From Agreia sp. VKM Ac-1783 (GTDB lineage Bacteria > Actinomycetota > Actinomycetes > Actinomycetales > Microbacteriaceae): a stretch of 64,000 nt of DNA. Under the pieces are notes generated by a model that was given only the letters and a program-made list of their open reading frames with translations, searched no databases and was not told where the DNA came from. Shown here piece after piece: positions 52,648 through 62,325 of this stretch (positions are counted from its first letter, which is position 1; each line of letters opens with the position of its first letter). Location: contig NZ_FXWI01000002.1 of assembly GCF_900177765.1 (NCBI RefSeq), positions 310,001 through 374,000 on the forward strand, written 5' to 3'. Position numbers and translations under genes: made by a program.

Positions 52648-53886
52648 ATGAGTTCCAAACGAATCGTCGTCACCGGAATCGGTGCGACCTCCCCCCTCGG
52701 CGGCAACGCCCGCGACACGTGGGCAGCGCTGCTCTCGGGTGCGTCCGGTGCCACCACCCTCGAGCAGGAGTGGGTCGCCAAGTGGGAGATCCCCATCACC
52801 TTCGCCGCACAGGCGAAGGTGCCCTCGAGCGAGGTCCTCGAGCGTATCGAGACCAAGAGACTCGACCCCTCGAGCCAGTTCGCGCTTACCGCGGCACGGG
52901 AAGCCTGGGCCGACGCCGGCTCGCCCGAGGTCGTTCCCGAGCGTTTCGGCGTGGACTGGGCGACGGGAATCGGCGGCGTCTGGACGCTGCTCGACGCCTG
53001 GGACACTCTGCGCGAGCGGGGCCCTCGCAGGGTCCTGCCCATGACCGTTCCCATGCTGATGCCGAACGGTCCCGCCGCGGCCATCGAGATGAGCCTGGGC
53101 GCACGTGCCGGTGCTCGCACGGTCGTCTCGGCCTGCGCATCCAGCACCGAGTCGATCGCGAACGCCTACGACCACCTGCAGGCCGGTTATGCCGACATCA
53201 TCATCGCGGGCGGCTCGGAGGCGGCGATCCACCCGCTTCCCATCGCGTCGTTCGCAGCCATGCAGGCCCTCTCCAAGCGCAACGACGACCCGGCCACGGC
53301 CTCGCGCCCCTACGACGTCACGCGAGACGGTTTCGTGCTCGGTGAAGGCGGAGCGGCCATCGTTCTCGAGACCGAGGAGCACGCTCTGGCCCGCGGCGCA
53401 CGCATCTACGCCGAGGTCATCGGCGGAGCCGTCACGAGCGACGCTTACCACATCACGGCGCCCGATCCCGAGGGATCGGCGGCGGCTCGAGCGATGATCG
53501 CTGCGGTCGAGGGTTTCGGGTACTCGCTGTCCGACGTCGCACACATCAACGCCCACGCGACCTCGACCCCGGTCGGCGACATCGCCGAGTACAAGGCTCT
53601 TCGTCACGTGTTCGGCGACTCGCTTGCGGGCATCCCCGTCTCCGCGACCAAGGCATCCACCGGTCACCTTCTCGGTGGCGCCGGCGGAATCGAGGCGATC
53701 TTCACGATCCTGGCGCTGCACGAGCGCACGGCGCCACCCACGATCAACCTCACCGAGCAAGACCCTGAGATCGACATGGACGTGGTTACCGCGCCGCGCA
53801 CTCTGCCCGATGGCGATCTCGTTGCGATCAGCAACTCGTTCGGCTTCGGTGGTCACAACGCGGTCGTGGCCTTCAAGACCGCCTGA
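52648..53886 (+). CDS. fabF: 3-oxoacyl-ACP synthase II (FabF)
   Basis: Elongating condensing enzyme of 412 residues. The triad is C163 in VVSACASSTESI, H303 in NAHATSTPVGD and H340 in STGHLLGGAGG. SSKRIVVTGIGATSPLGG is the typical N-terminus, from ATG 52648; GTG 52630 is an alternative that would add six residues. Last gene of the fab cluster; an 18-bp terminator hairpin begins 17 bp after the stop. Confidence 0.96.
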   Translation: MSSKRIVVTGIGATSPLGGNARDTWAALLSGASGATTLEQEWVAKWEIPITFAAQAKVPSSEVLERIETKRLDPSSQFALTAAREAWADAGSPEVVPERFGVDWATGIGGVWTLLDAWDTLRERGPRRVLPMTVPMLMPNGPAAAIEMSLGARAGARTVVSACASSTESIANAYDHLQAGYADIIIAGGSEAAIHPLPIASFAAMQALSKRNDDPATASRPYDVTRDGFVLGEGGAAIVLETEEHALARGARIYAEVIGGAVTSDAYHITAPDPEGSAAARAMIAAVEGFGYSLSDVAHINAHATSTPVGDIAEYKALRHVFGDSLAGIPVSATKASTGHLLGGAGGIEAIFTILALHERTAPPTINLTEQDPEIDMDVVTAPRTLPDGDLVAISNSFGFGGHNAVVAFKTA

Positions 53887-53902
53887 CGCGCGAGCGGTTG
53901 TC

Positions 53903-53955
53903 GTTCGGTCCCCTCGCTTCACCCGACTGTGTCGGTGGAAGCGAGGGGACCGAAC
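53903..53955. terminator. Bidirectional terminator between fabF and the DUF3145 gene
   Basis: A perfect 18-bp inverted repeat (53903-53920 with 53938-53955) that continues inward with CACC-CGAC and GTCGGTG after a bulge, giving about 25 paired bases. It lies between convergent genes. Confidence 0.85.
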
Positions 53956-53958
53956 TGG

Positions 53959-54462
53959 TTAACCGACGGAGTGGAGCCACACCACGGGAGAGAAATCGCT
54001 CTCGTGGCGGAAGGGCTCCAGCTCGTCGTCCCATGCCTGTCCTAAGGCCAGGCGGAGTTCGCGGTGCAGTTCGAGCGCATCGGTGCCGGCATTCTCCATT
54101 GCCGCGCGAATGCGGTCTTCCGGTATGACGGTGTTGCCGGCGCTGTCGGTCTGCGCATAGAAGATGCCGAGGTCGGGCGTGTGCACCCAGCGACCGCCGT
54201 CAGAGCCGGCGGCGGGATCCTCGGTCACCTCGAAACGGAGGTGCTCCCAGCCTCGAAGTGCGGAAGCGATGGCTGCACCCGTTCCTGCTGGGCCTTCCCA
54301 GTAGAACTCCGTGCGCTGCGAGCCGCGCAACACGGGCTGCTCGCGCCAGGTGAAGTTGACGGCACGACCAATAGCGCGACCTGCGGCCCACTCGACGTGG
54401 GGGCAGAGCGCGCGAGGGGCGGAATGAACAAAGATCATTCCGTGTGCGACGGGTGCCACCAT
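53959..54462 (-). CDS. DUF3145 family protein
   Basis: A 167-residue soluble protein of the actinobacterial DUF3145 family; function unknown. The family start GMIFVHSAPRALCPHVEWAAG is present, then FTWREQPVLRGSQRTEFYWEG, SALRGWEHLRFEVTEDP, FYAQTDSAGNTVIPEDRI and the closing RHESDFSPVVWLHSVG. ATG 54462 follows GGAGAAAACA; an upstream ATG at 54474 has no ribosome site. Its position next to the fab cluster is shared with other actinobacteria, which suggests but does not prove a lipid-linked role. Confidence 0.92.
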   Translation of the reverse strand: MVAPVAHGMIFVHSAPRALCPHVEWAAGRAIGRAVNFTWREQPVLRGSQRTEFYWEGPAGTGAAIASALRGWEHLRFEVTEDPAAGSDGGRWVHTPDLGIFYAQTDSAGNTVIPEDRIRAAMENAGTDALELHRELRLALGQAWDDELEPFRHESDFSPVVWLHSVG

Positions 54463-54669
54463 TGTTTTCTCCATTTCGTGAGGTACGTCTTCCCCAACGA
54501 CCTGTGAAATGGAACTGCGGCGGCACTGTTATGAAGTTGTTCTTTGCATTATGCACGACCCCGCTGCGTAGTACCAGATGAATTGCCGCACGAGTGCTCG
54601 GCGAGCCGACTCTCGATGGCTCCGCGTCTCCGACATACTGAGTAGACAATTACTGCGTTGGAGTGGATT

Positions 54670-55221
54670 ATGTCGGTGAGGTCGGGAATCCTCGCGGTGT
54701 TGAGCCTTGGTCCGGCCTACGGTTCTCAGGTGCACGGCGAGGTGGAGACGCGCATGCATCGGGTCGGTTCCATCAACGTCGGGCAGATCTACTCGACTCT
54801 CGACAGACTCCAGGCCCAAGGCTCCGTGGTCAACGACGGTATGACCGGTGACGGATTGCCCCTCTACACGCTCACTCCACGGGGACGCGCCGAAGTCGCC
54901 AACTGGCTGGTCGAGCCGGACGCCCGCGCCGGGTGGACCGATTTCGTGGGCCATGTGCTTCTGGTCGCCTCTCTCCCCGACGCACCGGTGGGCGCTCTCA
55001 TCGACGCGTACCGACGAGTTCACGCGACCCCTACTCCTGCTCCCGACAGCCTGGACGGGCCTCTCGACGAGCTCGGCCTCAGGAGCGGCGAGATTCTGTC
55101 GAGTGCCGCCATGGCCTGGCTCGACGAGGTGCAGGATGTGCTGGCGCGGGTCGACTGCGCACGTCCGCTGGGCAGCTTTCGTCCTCGACGAGGCCGTCGT
55201 CCGCGACGAGAAGACGTCTAA
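54670..55221 (+). CDS. PadR family transcriptional regulator
   Basis: A 183-residue PadR-type winged-helix regulator: RSGILAVLSLGPAYGSQVHGE, then GSINVGQIYSTLDRLQAQGSV and YTLTPRGRAEVANWL, followed by a helical C-terminal dimer region with a basic tail. Ligand and target unknown. ATG 54670 follows GGAGTGGATT. The stop overlaps the convergent transglutaminase stop by four bases. The 207-bp divergent spacer towards the DUF3145 gene probably contains its operator. Confidence 0.88.
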   Translation: MSVRSGILAVLSLGPAYGSQVHGEVETRMHRVGSINVGQIYSTLDRLQAQGSVVNDGMTGDGLPLYTLTPRGRAEVANWLVEPDARAGWTDFVGHVLLVASLPDAPVGALIDAYRRVHATPTPAPDSLDGPLDELGLRSGEILSSAAMAWLDEVQDVLARVDCARPLGSFRPRRGRRPRREDV

Positions 55222-57506
55222 GAGACTCGATCCGAGCGCACGAAGAGTGAGGCGGGCAACAGTCTCGCTCGCCGTCGAACGGACTGGTCCGCCTCGTCGC
55301 GGATGGCCTTCTCGATGGCGATCAGTGCGGACTTGATCTCGGCCCGCTCCAGTCCCCCTACCGGTGCCCCGCGGCGGTCGGCATACTGCTCGCGTTCGAC
55401 CGAGCGGCGCAGCAGGTCGACCTCTGCGTGCGGTATTCGCCGCAGCGACAGCAACCGGGCGGCGAAGACGGCCGGAGTGTCTCCGCGTGACACCTCGATG
55501 CCGAAATCACGGGCGAAGTCGTGGAGTTCCCACCATGCCCGAGTTGCCGGAGTCGCCGATCGGTCGATCGATGTCAAAAAGCGCCGCCGTCGCCAGACTC
55601 TGAGGGAAGCGGGAAGCAGGCCTGCGAGGCACACTCCCGCCACGATGGCCAAGAAGGTCAACCATCCCCGTACCTGAGCGAGAGAACGGGCCTCCCCCGC
55701 GGACGACTGAGCGGCCGGGTCTGCTTTGTCTCTCGGTGCCGTCGTCGGGGCGGCTTCCGATGTCTGCGGTGTGGGCGCTGCGGTTTCGGCAGACTTCTCG
55801 GCGAAGGTCGGCAGTGAGTAGGCCGGAACGGAGATGCCCAGGCCCGGCGTCGGCTCGAACGGCAGCCAGCCGATTCCGTCGAAGTACAGCTCCGGCCACG
55901 AGTGCAGCTGGTCGGTCAGTACCTCGTACTGCGGTTCGCCGTCGACGTAGCTCGACGCGGCCGAGCTCGGAAAGTATCCGATCGCGATGCGCGACGGAAT
56001 TCCGAGAACGCGCGCCATGGTGGCCATCGATGCGGCGAAGTGCACGCAGTAACCGCTCTTCACCTCGAGGAAGGCCGCCAGTGCTTCGGCGTTGCTGCCG
56101 TCGAACGACTCCGTCACGGGCGTATCGACCGAGTAGGTGAACTGACCCGACGTGAAGTAGGACTGCAGAGCCACAGCGCGGTCATAGTTCGTCGTGGCGC
56201 CGGACGCGACCTGGTTGGCAACGTTGGACACGATCGCCGGCAGATCCGGAGGGAGCTGCAGAAGGGGACTCATGTCAGGCGGCACTGTCGTTCCCGCCGA
56301 TGCCAGCTGTTCCGCCGAAGGGGTGAGTGCGAGACTGTCGACCGTGTAATCGTCGCCCCTGCTGTCGTTGCGTGCCTCGGGAAGCGTGACGACGCCCGTG
56401 TCCGGATCCGCCGTCCAGCCCTGACCGGCGTTGCTGAGCCTCGTCGCCGGGGGCGGCATGGGCAACCATTCGCTTCTCAGCCCCTCGATCGACACGTCGG
56501 TGGTCGCCGTCGAGCGCTTCACATCCTCGGCCAGGCCGTTCGGACCGGGCAACTGCTCGACCAACCCGTCGGAGCTCTCACTCGGCTGCCACGCTCCGGT
56601 CGAGAAGTCGGTGAGATCGACCATCTTGAGATAGAGCGGCTTGTCGGCCGTCGTCGAGTAGCGGAGCGACACGATCGGCGTTGTCCGTCGGAGATCTCGT
56701 CCGAGCTGGATCACCGGGTCGATGCCCGCACCGTAGACAGACGGCAGGCGACCGGCATTCCTCGAATCGGCGAAGGCCTGAGCGGTCAGACCGGGGGTCG
56801 CAGACGGAATGATGAGTGCGCACACGACGGCCGCCGCACCCAGAGCCAACGCTGTTGCGGGGGAACGTCCGGCGCGGCTGACCGCGCGGTTCTTCGACCT
56901 CGTCCTTCCATCGACCCTTGCGGCAATCCACAACAGTAAGAGAAACGAGGCCGTCGTCGCGACGAATCGAACGACGTCGACATCACGGGCCTGAACCGCT
57001 GAGGGCATCGCGAAGAGGGCCAGCGCCAGGAGACCGACGAAGGCGGGAAAGCGCGCGACGATAGCCGCGTCCGCGACGACGGCCAACAGTGCGCACGCCA
57101 TGCAGATCAGTTGCATGAGTGATGCGACGGGGTCCGCGGGGATCGTCTGTACTTGAATCTGGGCGCCGGCGTCGACGAAGCCGGCGACGAGCGCCTCGAT
57201 GGTTGCCGGTGTGGGAATGATGCCGGCGATGGCCGTACCGGGCGCGAAGATCCACTGGCTGGCGAGAACCCAGACGACGAACGACGCGAGGACCCCGAAG
57301 GCTGGTCGGACGCCCGAGGCTCGAACCGCCCAGGATGCGACGACGCACACCCCGGACATGGCCATGGCCGCGAACCACCAGTCGGAACCCTGGATGATCG
57401 GGGCCAAGCCTGCGAGGGGTATGCCGATCGTCAGAAGGACCGTCAGAGAAACCAGCCAGGAGCCCCGCTGCCGCTGACGCCGATCGAGCCTTGTGCGCGC
57501 GGTCAT
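55218..57506 (-). CDS. Transglutaminase-like membrane protein (DUF3488/TgpA type)
   Basis: A 762-residue membrane protein. Several N-terminal helices (about 18-230) make the DUF3488-type membrane domain. The extracellular transglutaminase-like domain follows, with C487 in SGYCVHFAASMATMA and H535 in DQLHSWPELYFDG, and GWLPFEPTPG near the third catalytic position. A Pro/Ala-rich linker leads to a last membrane helix and a cytosolic C-terminal part. ATG 57506 overlaps the DUF58 stop (ATGA). MoxR-DUF58-transglutaminase operons are widespread; this protein could cross-link or hydrolyse envelope peptides, but the target is unknown. Confidence 0.9.
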   Translation of the reverse strand: MTARTRLDRRQRQRGSWLVSLTVLLTIGIPLAGLAPIIQGSDWWFAAMAMSGVCVVASWAVRASGVRPAFGVLASFVVWVLASQWIFAPGTAIAGIIPTPATIEALVAGFVDAGAQIQVQTIPADPVASLMQLICMACALLAVVADAAIVARFPAFVGLLALALFAMPSAVQARDVDVVRFVATTASFLLLLWIAARVDGRTRSKNRAVSRAGRSPATALALGAAAVVCALIIPSATPGLTAQAFADSRNAGRLPSVYGAGIDPVIQLGRDLRRTTPIVSLRYSTTADKPLYLKMVDLTDFSTGAWQPSESSDGLVEQLPGPNGLAEDVKRSTATTDVSIEGLRSEWLPMPPPATRLSNAGQGWTADPDTGVVTLPEARNDSRGDDYTVDSLALTPSAEQLASAGTTVPPDMSPLLQLPPDLPAIVSNVANQVASGATTNYDRAVALQSYFTSGQFTYSVDTPVTESFDGSNAEALAAFLEVKSGYCVHFAASMATMARVLGIPSRIAIGYFPSSAASSYVDGEPQYEVLTDQLHSWPELYFDGIGWLPFEPTPGLGISVPAYSLPTFAEKSAETAAPTPQTSEAAPTTAPRDKADPAAQSSAGEARSLAQVRGWLTFLAIVAGVCLAGLLPASLRVWRRRRFLTSIDRSATPATRAWWELHDFARDFGIEVSRGDTPAVFAARLLSLRRIPHAEVDLLRRSVEREQYADRRGAPVGGLERAEIKSALIAIEKAIRDEADQSVRRRARLLPASLFVRSDRVS

Positions 57507-58831
57507 CGGGCGATCCTCGCGGTGTCTGATTCCCACACCGACGACGGCGTGTCGACGGGCGTCACGAGCCGAGCCGCCCATCCGGCCTGGGCGAGGCGGT
57601 CGCATAGCTGCCGGGCCCACTCGGGTGCAGGTTCTTCAGACGCAGGCTGCACATCGTGCACGACGAACGCCAGAGCTGACGAACTCGCCGTCGCCGCGCG
57701 TGACAGGGCGTCGAGTGACTGAGGATCTATATCTCCGAGCACCGCGAAAAGGGGCGGCAGCTCCCCTGACACCCGTCCGGCATCCGCGACGATGTCTCGA
57801 ACGGCAAGAGGCGGATGCTCGGAGCCGAGTCGCGCGTATGCGCCCCGGAGAAGCAACTCATCAGGGCCGTCGGCCGCACGTTCACCGGAGTGCGCTGCTC
57901 GCGGATCGTGTGATTCGACGAACACGGTCCGATACCCCTCATGAAGCAGATGCAGTCCGATCGAGACCGCCATCGACACGGCCCACTCGAACGCGTCTGA
58001 CTGCGCTTCGTCGGCTCGTCCGGGCCGGGCGTGCACGAAACTGTCGAGACGGTTGTCCAAGACGACGACCGCTTCGTGGTCTGTGTGCTGATCGTCCTGC
58101 CTGACCATGAGCTCCGAGTGCCGAGCTGTCGCTGGCCAGTGCGCTCGTCGAATACTGTCGCCGGTTTGATATTTGCGCGCGATCACGTCTTGTTCGCCAC
58201 TCGCGGAGGGGCGTCGAGATTGCATGGCTTGTCCGTCGCCGCTCGGGAGCCGGAACGAACCACGAGAGAGAGTCTCGACCTCGGGGGTGACGGTGACGCT
58301 GTCGGTGCCGCCCACTGAGAATCGACGCGTGGCGAGACCGAAAGGGTCGCCGAATCTGACCCAGAGCGGACCCACCGAGTGCACGCCCCGCCGTGGGGTA
58401 TCGATCAGGTAGCGCAGGGTCGTCACTCGTGGTCTGTCTGTCTCGAGCGAGCGGAACGAGGGCAGCGCGGGGAGGGTGGCGACGGAACTGCGATGCAAGG
58501 GCGCGACCGCGTCGTCGTACCAGAGGGCCGCAGGAGTCGGTGCGATTCCCCAGTTCTGCACCGAGAGGATCACCTCGCAGTCAGTTCCCGCACTCGCCGT
58601 CTCGGGCGAGAATCGCCGCACGACGGTGAGCTTCGGTCGACGCGCTGCGACGAGCACGAGAGACAGCAGGGGAAGCATCAACGAGGCGGACGCAGCGAAC
58701 GCGATCTCTCGTTGACCGAGCATCGGCGCGAGAACGAAGAGAACCACGGACACGGCCAGGAATCCCCAGCCGCGCAGGGTGAGGGTGGGCAATCGCGTGC
58801 CTCGTCGAGAAAGCCGAGTACGAGCGGCCAT
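57503..58831 (-). CDS. DUF58 domain membrane protein
   Basis: A 442-residue protein with two N-terminal membrane helices (about 22-40 and 45-63) and a DUF58 core with GEQDVIARKYQTGDSIRRA and IRRAHWPATARHSELMVRQ, the family signature, then a vWA-like region VVVLDNRL. It is the usual partner of MoxR and transglutaminase genes. It starts four bases after the moxR stop and overlaps the transglutaminase start by four. Function as an envelope-assembly factor is inferred from the operon. Confidence 0.92.
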   Translation of the reverse strand: MAARTRLSRRGTRLPTLTLRGWGFLAVSVVLFVLAPMLGQREIAFAASASLMLPLLSLVLVAARRPKLTVVRRFSPETASAGTDCEVILSVQNWGIAPTPAALWYDDAVAPLHRSSVATLPALPSFRSLETDRPRVTTLRYLIDTPRRGVHSVGPLWVRFGDPFGLATRRFSVGGTDSVTVTPEVETLSRGSFRLPSGDGQAMQSRRPSASGEQDVIARKYQTGDSIRRAHWPATARHSELMVRQDDQHTDHEAVVVLDNRLDSFVHARPGRADEAQSDAFEWAVSMAVSIGLHLLHEGYRTVFVESHDPRAAHSGERAADGPDELLLRGAYARLGSEHPPLAVRDIVADAGRVSGELPPLFAVLGDIDPQSLDALSRAATASSSALAFVVHDVQPASEEPAPEWARQLCDRLAQAGWAARLVTPVDTPSSVWESDTARIAR

Positions 58832-58834
58832 TGA

Positions 58835-59854
58835 TCAGAGAGACCGAGCCGCGACGAGCGGCACCGGCGTCGCCTGCACGATCCTCGTGAGGATCTCTTC
58901 GATCGCGTCGACGCCGCTGCGATGGTCGCTGACGGACTTGCGGGTGGGAACGATGCGGTGTCCCAGCACAGGGATCACCAGTGCGTCGATATCGTCGGGC
59001 AGAACGAAGTCGCGGCCTTCGAGGGCGGCGGCGACCTTCGCGGCGCGAACGAGGTGCAGCGTCGCCCGAGGACTGACGCCCAAGCGAACCTCTGGATCAC
59101 GCCGGGTCGCCTGCGCCATGTTCACGACGTACTGCTCGACGGCCCGTGAGACGAACACCTCTCGGGCGCACCTCGTCATCGCCTGCAGCTCCTCGCGGTC
59201 GACGACGGCTTGGATGTCGTCGAGCGGACTCTGCAGTTCACGGTTGTGCAGCATGGCGAGTTCCGCCTCGGCATCGGGGTAGCCCATCGAGATTCGAGCC
59301 ATGAAACGGTCACGCTGAGCCTCGGGCAGAGCGAAGGTCCCCTCCATCTCGATGGGGTTCTGCGTCGCGACGACGCTGAAGGGCGTCTCGAGAAGATGCG
59401 TCACACCGTCGACCGAAACCTGTCGTTCCTCCATGCATTCGAGGAGCGCCGACTGCGTCTTCGGCGAGGCCCGATTGATCTCGTCGGCGATCACGATATT
59501 GGCGAACACCGCTCCCGGCTTGAACTCGAAGCGGTTGGCCTGCTGGTTGAAGATCGAGACGCCGGTCACATCCGACGGCAGCAGATCGGGCGTGAACTGG
59601 ATGCGACTGACCGAGGCGCTCACCGAACGAGCCAGGGCTTTCGCCAGGGTGGTCTTGCCGACGCCGGGCACATCTTCGACGAGCAGGTGCCCTTCAGCGA
59701 GAAGAACGATCAGTGACAGCGTGGCGACGTCGGTCTTCCCGTTGATGACCGCTTCGAGATTGGCCATGATCGCACCAGAAAGCCGAGCGAACTCGTCGAG
59801 GTCGATGTCGGGTGCGCCGGCACGTGCGCTTGACTGGATGATCGAATCGGGCAA
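58835..59854 (-). CDS. MoxR-type AAA+ ATPase
   Basis: A 339-residue chaperone-like ATPase of the MoxR group, which helps assemble metal or multi-subunit complexes. Walker A is EDVPGVGKTTLAKA (K67), Walker B VIADEINRASPK, sensor VVATQNPIEMEGTF and the arginine-finger region LPEAQRDRFMARI. The start is TTG 59854, eight bases after GAGGGAG; ATG codons further in would delete the conserved N-terminal helices. First gene of the operon moxR-DUF58-transglutaminase. Confidence 0.93.
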   Translation of the reverse strand: MPDSIIQSSARAGAPDIDLDEFARLSGAIMANLEAVINGKTDVATLSLIVLLAEGHLLVEDVPGVGKTTLAKALARSVSASVSRIQFTPDLLPSDVTGVSIFNQQANRFEFKPGAVFANIVIADEINRASPKTQSALLECMEERQVSVDGVTHLLETPFSVVATQNPIEMEGTFALPEAQRDRFMARISMGYPDAEAELAMLHNRELQSPLDDIQAVVDREELQAMTRCAREVFVSRAVEQYVVNMAQATRRDPEVRLGVSPRATLHLVRAAKVAAALEGRDFVLPDDIDALVIPVLGHRIVPTRKSVSDHRSGVDAIEEILTRIVQATPVPLVAARSL

Positions 59855-59933
59855 CAGGAAACTCCCTCGTTTCGCTCGATTCTAACCGCGAAAAATGAGT
59901 GATTCCCCCGTTCCTCGCGAAACGGCGCTCGTG

Positions 59934-60458
59934 TTATGAGCGGTGAGCCGGATGCCCGGTCGTCAGATATTTGGCGCCTTCGTCGGGGTCTGTGAGCCAC
60001 TCGGTGAAGAGCATCACCATGTCGTCTCGGATCTGCACTTCGCCGAGGTCGGGGTGGTCGATCAGCGCCGTCGTCACCAACCCCTCTTCAACCGGGAGAT
60101 AACTCGACGCACCTCGCCTATACGCGGCTTGGGCAGCCTGAAGATGCACCGCGAACGAGGGGCCGTAGTCTTCTCCGTCTCGGAAGACGCCCTGCGCCCA
60201 CGCCACGAGATCGAAGTCCGTCTTGGCATCCCACGGGCAATTGCGGAGCGTCTTGTCGCTGTCAGAGAAGTAGCGATACTTCAGCTCTCCGTCGATGACC
60301 CAGTAGTTCGCGTTGGCGATGCCGATGCCGATCGTGAGACTCGGCGTCTCGGGATCGAGCAGCCTGTACGTGCTGATGTACGTGACGGATGCCGGCATCG
60401 GCGACTGCAGGGCCCGGGGAATGGGCGCGGGGATGCGGATCTCGAACGAACTGAACAC
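59934..60458 (-). CDS. Hypothetical protein, 174 residues
   Basis: I do not recognise this family. It starts at GTG 60458, five bases after GGGGAGGAG, and reads FSSFEIRIPAPIPRALQSP, then LTIGIGIANANYWVIDGELK, RYFSDSDKTLRNCPWDAKTD and DYGPSFAVHLQAAQAAY. It is soluble and without a signal. It is on the minus strand, 80 bp before moxR, and divergent from the flotillin gene across a 254-bp spacer in which I see only a small hairpin (CCTGCC with GGCAGG at 60622-60639). Confidence 0.72.
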   Translation of the reverse strand: MFSSFEIRIPAPIPRALQSPMPASVTYISTYRLLDPETPSLTIGIGIANANYWVIDGELKYRYFSDSDKTLRNCPWDAKTDFDLVAWAQGVFRDGEDYGPSFAVHLQAAQAAYRRGASSYLPVEEGLVTTALIDHPDLGEVQIRDDMVMLFTEWLTDPDEGAKYLTTGHPAHRS

Positions 60459-60712
60459 GAGGCTCCTCCCCGGCGCATAGTGAATCGACTCTAACGCCTG
60501 CACTGCACCCAATGAAACATGAGCGGCGCGCCGTGCATGCCCCGATCACCCGATTCGAGAGCCCGTTCCGAAACCGACCACGTGGCCGCCATCTCGACTG
60601 CGCGGTGTCTTCGACACGCCATCCTGCCTTTTCTGGCAGGGTGGAGCCTGAATGACTGCGCGTCCGCTGCGGCATCCGAGACCGTCCCTGTCAGGGATCC
60701 AGAGAGGTACTT

Positions 60713-62269
60713 ATGGACAACGCCGAAATCGCCGGGATCCTCGTCATCGTCGGGATAGCACTCGTCGTCGCTGTCGTCGTGGTTCTTGTCCTGTTGCTGT
60801 TCGCACGCAGCTGGATCAAAGTGGCTCGGGCCGATGAGGCCCTTGTCATCTCGGGCCGCAAGCAGAAGGTCCAGCTCGCCGTGCTCAGCGCCGATGGTTC
60901 GAGCCGCGACGAGATGTCGGAGTCGCCGGTCACCGTCATCGTCAACGGCAAATCGCTCGTCAACCCGATCACACAGCGCCACGAGATCATCTCGCTTCGC
61001 TCTCGTCAGGTCTCCTTGAATGCCGAGGCCCAATCGCTCGACAGTGTGACGCTGAACGTCGACGGCGTGGCCATCGTGAAGATCGGATCCGATCCCCTCC
61101 TGGTGCGGCGCGCTGCCGAGCGTTTCGCCTCGCAGGACACGGCGATCGAGCAGTTCACCACCGAGCAGCTCGAAGGCGCGCTCCGTGGAATCGTGGCGAC
61201 TCTGTCGGTTGTCGAACTCATGCGAGAGCGCAAGAAGTTCTCGGATCAGATCGCCGCCGATGTGTCTCAGGAACTCGCCGAGCAGGGACTGATCCTGGAC
61301 TCGTTCCAGATCAAGGGCATCACCGACAAGGTCGGCTACATCCAGTCGCTCGGCGCTCCGGAGATCCAGGCGAAGCGCCAGGCCGCAGAGATCTCGCAGA
61401 CCAACGCCGACCGCGCCATCAATCAGAAGAACATCGCCAACAAGGAAGCCAACCTCGTCGAGCAGACCGGCCTCGACACCAACACGGCCAACTCGAACGC
61501 TGGTATCGGCCGCGCGCGGGCCGAGGCGGAACAGGCCGAGAACCTCGCACGCGAGCAGGCCCAGCAGGCCGTTCTCCAGCAGCAGGCCGAGAACCGCCAA
61601 GCCCAGCTGGATGCCGACGTCAAGCGTGTCGCCGACGCTCAGCGCTACGAGGCGGAGACCCGCGCACAGGCGGAGCTCTACACCCGCGAACGCGCAGCAG
61701 AGGCCGCGGCCATCGAGCAGGTCAAGCAGGCTGAGGCGCGTACCCGCATTGCCGAGCAGCAGGCGCAGGCCGACAAGGCTCGTGCAGACGGTGAGGCAGC
61801 GGCTGCGGTCGCCAAGGCGACCGGTGAAGCGAGCGCCCTTCGAGCGCAGGCTGAGGCGGAGTCGGAGGCGCGGCGTATGCGCGCCAATGCCGAGGCTGAC
61901 GCCATCCGCGCTGAGGGTGACGCCCGCGCGGCCGCGCTTGAAGCGGAAGCCAAGGCCATCGCCTCGAACCAGGAGGCCTTCCTCTCACAGCGCGTTCTCG
62001 ACGTGCTGCCGTCGGTCATGGCCGAGTTCGCGAAGGGATACTCCGCGATCGGAAGCGTGTCGATCGTCGGCGGATCAAGCGACGACGGTGCCTCGAATCT
62101 CGTCGGTGCAGACAGCGCGAAAGCACTGAAGTCGGTCTTCGACACCGTCAGCTCGGCCACAGGTCTCGACCTCGCCTCGATCATTCAGGGACAGGCCGTC
62201 GGGCGAGGTATCGGCGAGGGCATGGCTGCGGCCGCTTCCCCGCCTGCCACGGCTCCCAGCGCCGAGTGA
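60713..62269 (+). CDS. Flotillin/SPFH domain protein
   Basis: A 518-residue membrane-scaffold protein. One N-terminal membrane helix (7-31, VIVGIALVVAVVVVLVLLL) is followed by an SPFH domain (about 32-215: VARADEALVISGRKQK and LSVVELMRERKKFS) and a long Ala/Glu/Gln-rich coiled coil (about 220-440, repeated EAEA/RAEA units), then a Gly/Ser tail ending in AAAASPPATAPSAE. It resembles bacterial YqiK/flotillin proteins of membrane microdomains. The ATG follows AGAGAGGTACTT. A hairpin terminator begins at its stop. Confidence 0.93.
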   Translation: MDNAEIAGILVIVGIALVVAVVVVLVLLLFARSWIKVARADEALVISGRKQKVQLAVLSADGSSRDEMSESPVTVIVNGKSLVNPITQRHEIISLRSRQVSLNAEAQSLDSVTLNVDGVAIVKIGSDPLLVRRAAERFASQDTAIEQFTTEQLEGALRGIVATLSVVELMRERKKFSDQIAADVSQELAEQGLILDSFQIKGITDKVGYIQSLGAPEIQAKRQAAEISQTNADRAINQKNIANKEANLVEQTGLDTNTANSNAGIGRARAEAEQAENLAREQAQQAVLQQQAENRQAQLDADVKRVADAQRYEAETRAQAELYTRERAAEAAAIEQVKQAEARTRIAEQQAQADKARADGEAAAAVAKATGEASALRAQAEAESEARRMRANAEADAIRAEGDARAAALEAEAKAIASNQEAFLSQRVLDVLPSVMAEFAKGYSAIGSVSIVGGSSDDGASNLVGADSAKALKSVFDTVSSATGLDLASIIQGQAVGRGIGEGMAAAASPPATAPSAE

Positions 62270-62309
62270 CACTGAGGGCCGCCCCGCGTTCGCGAGGCGG
62301 CCCTCAGTG
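62270..62309 (+). terminator. Terminator of the flotillin gene
   Basis: Perfect 14-bp stem (CACTGAGGGCCGCC with its complement) around a 12-base loop; the stem begins at the stop codon and a short T-rich stretch follows. Confidence 0.8.
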
Positions 62310-62325
62310 CATACATCTTTCTCGG

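Noticed and set aside
52633-53922. Antisense frame of 429 codons over fabF
   Set aside because: Shadow of fabF; no ribosome site and no family motif.
61500-61960. Repeats in the flotillin gene as a tandem DNA repeat
   Set aside because: Explained by the EAEA/RAEA coiled-coil coding sequence; no longer exact repeat unit.
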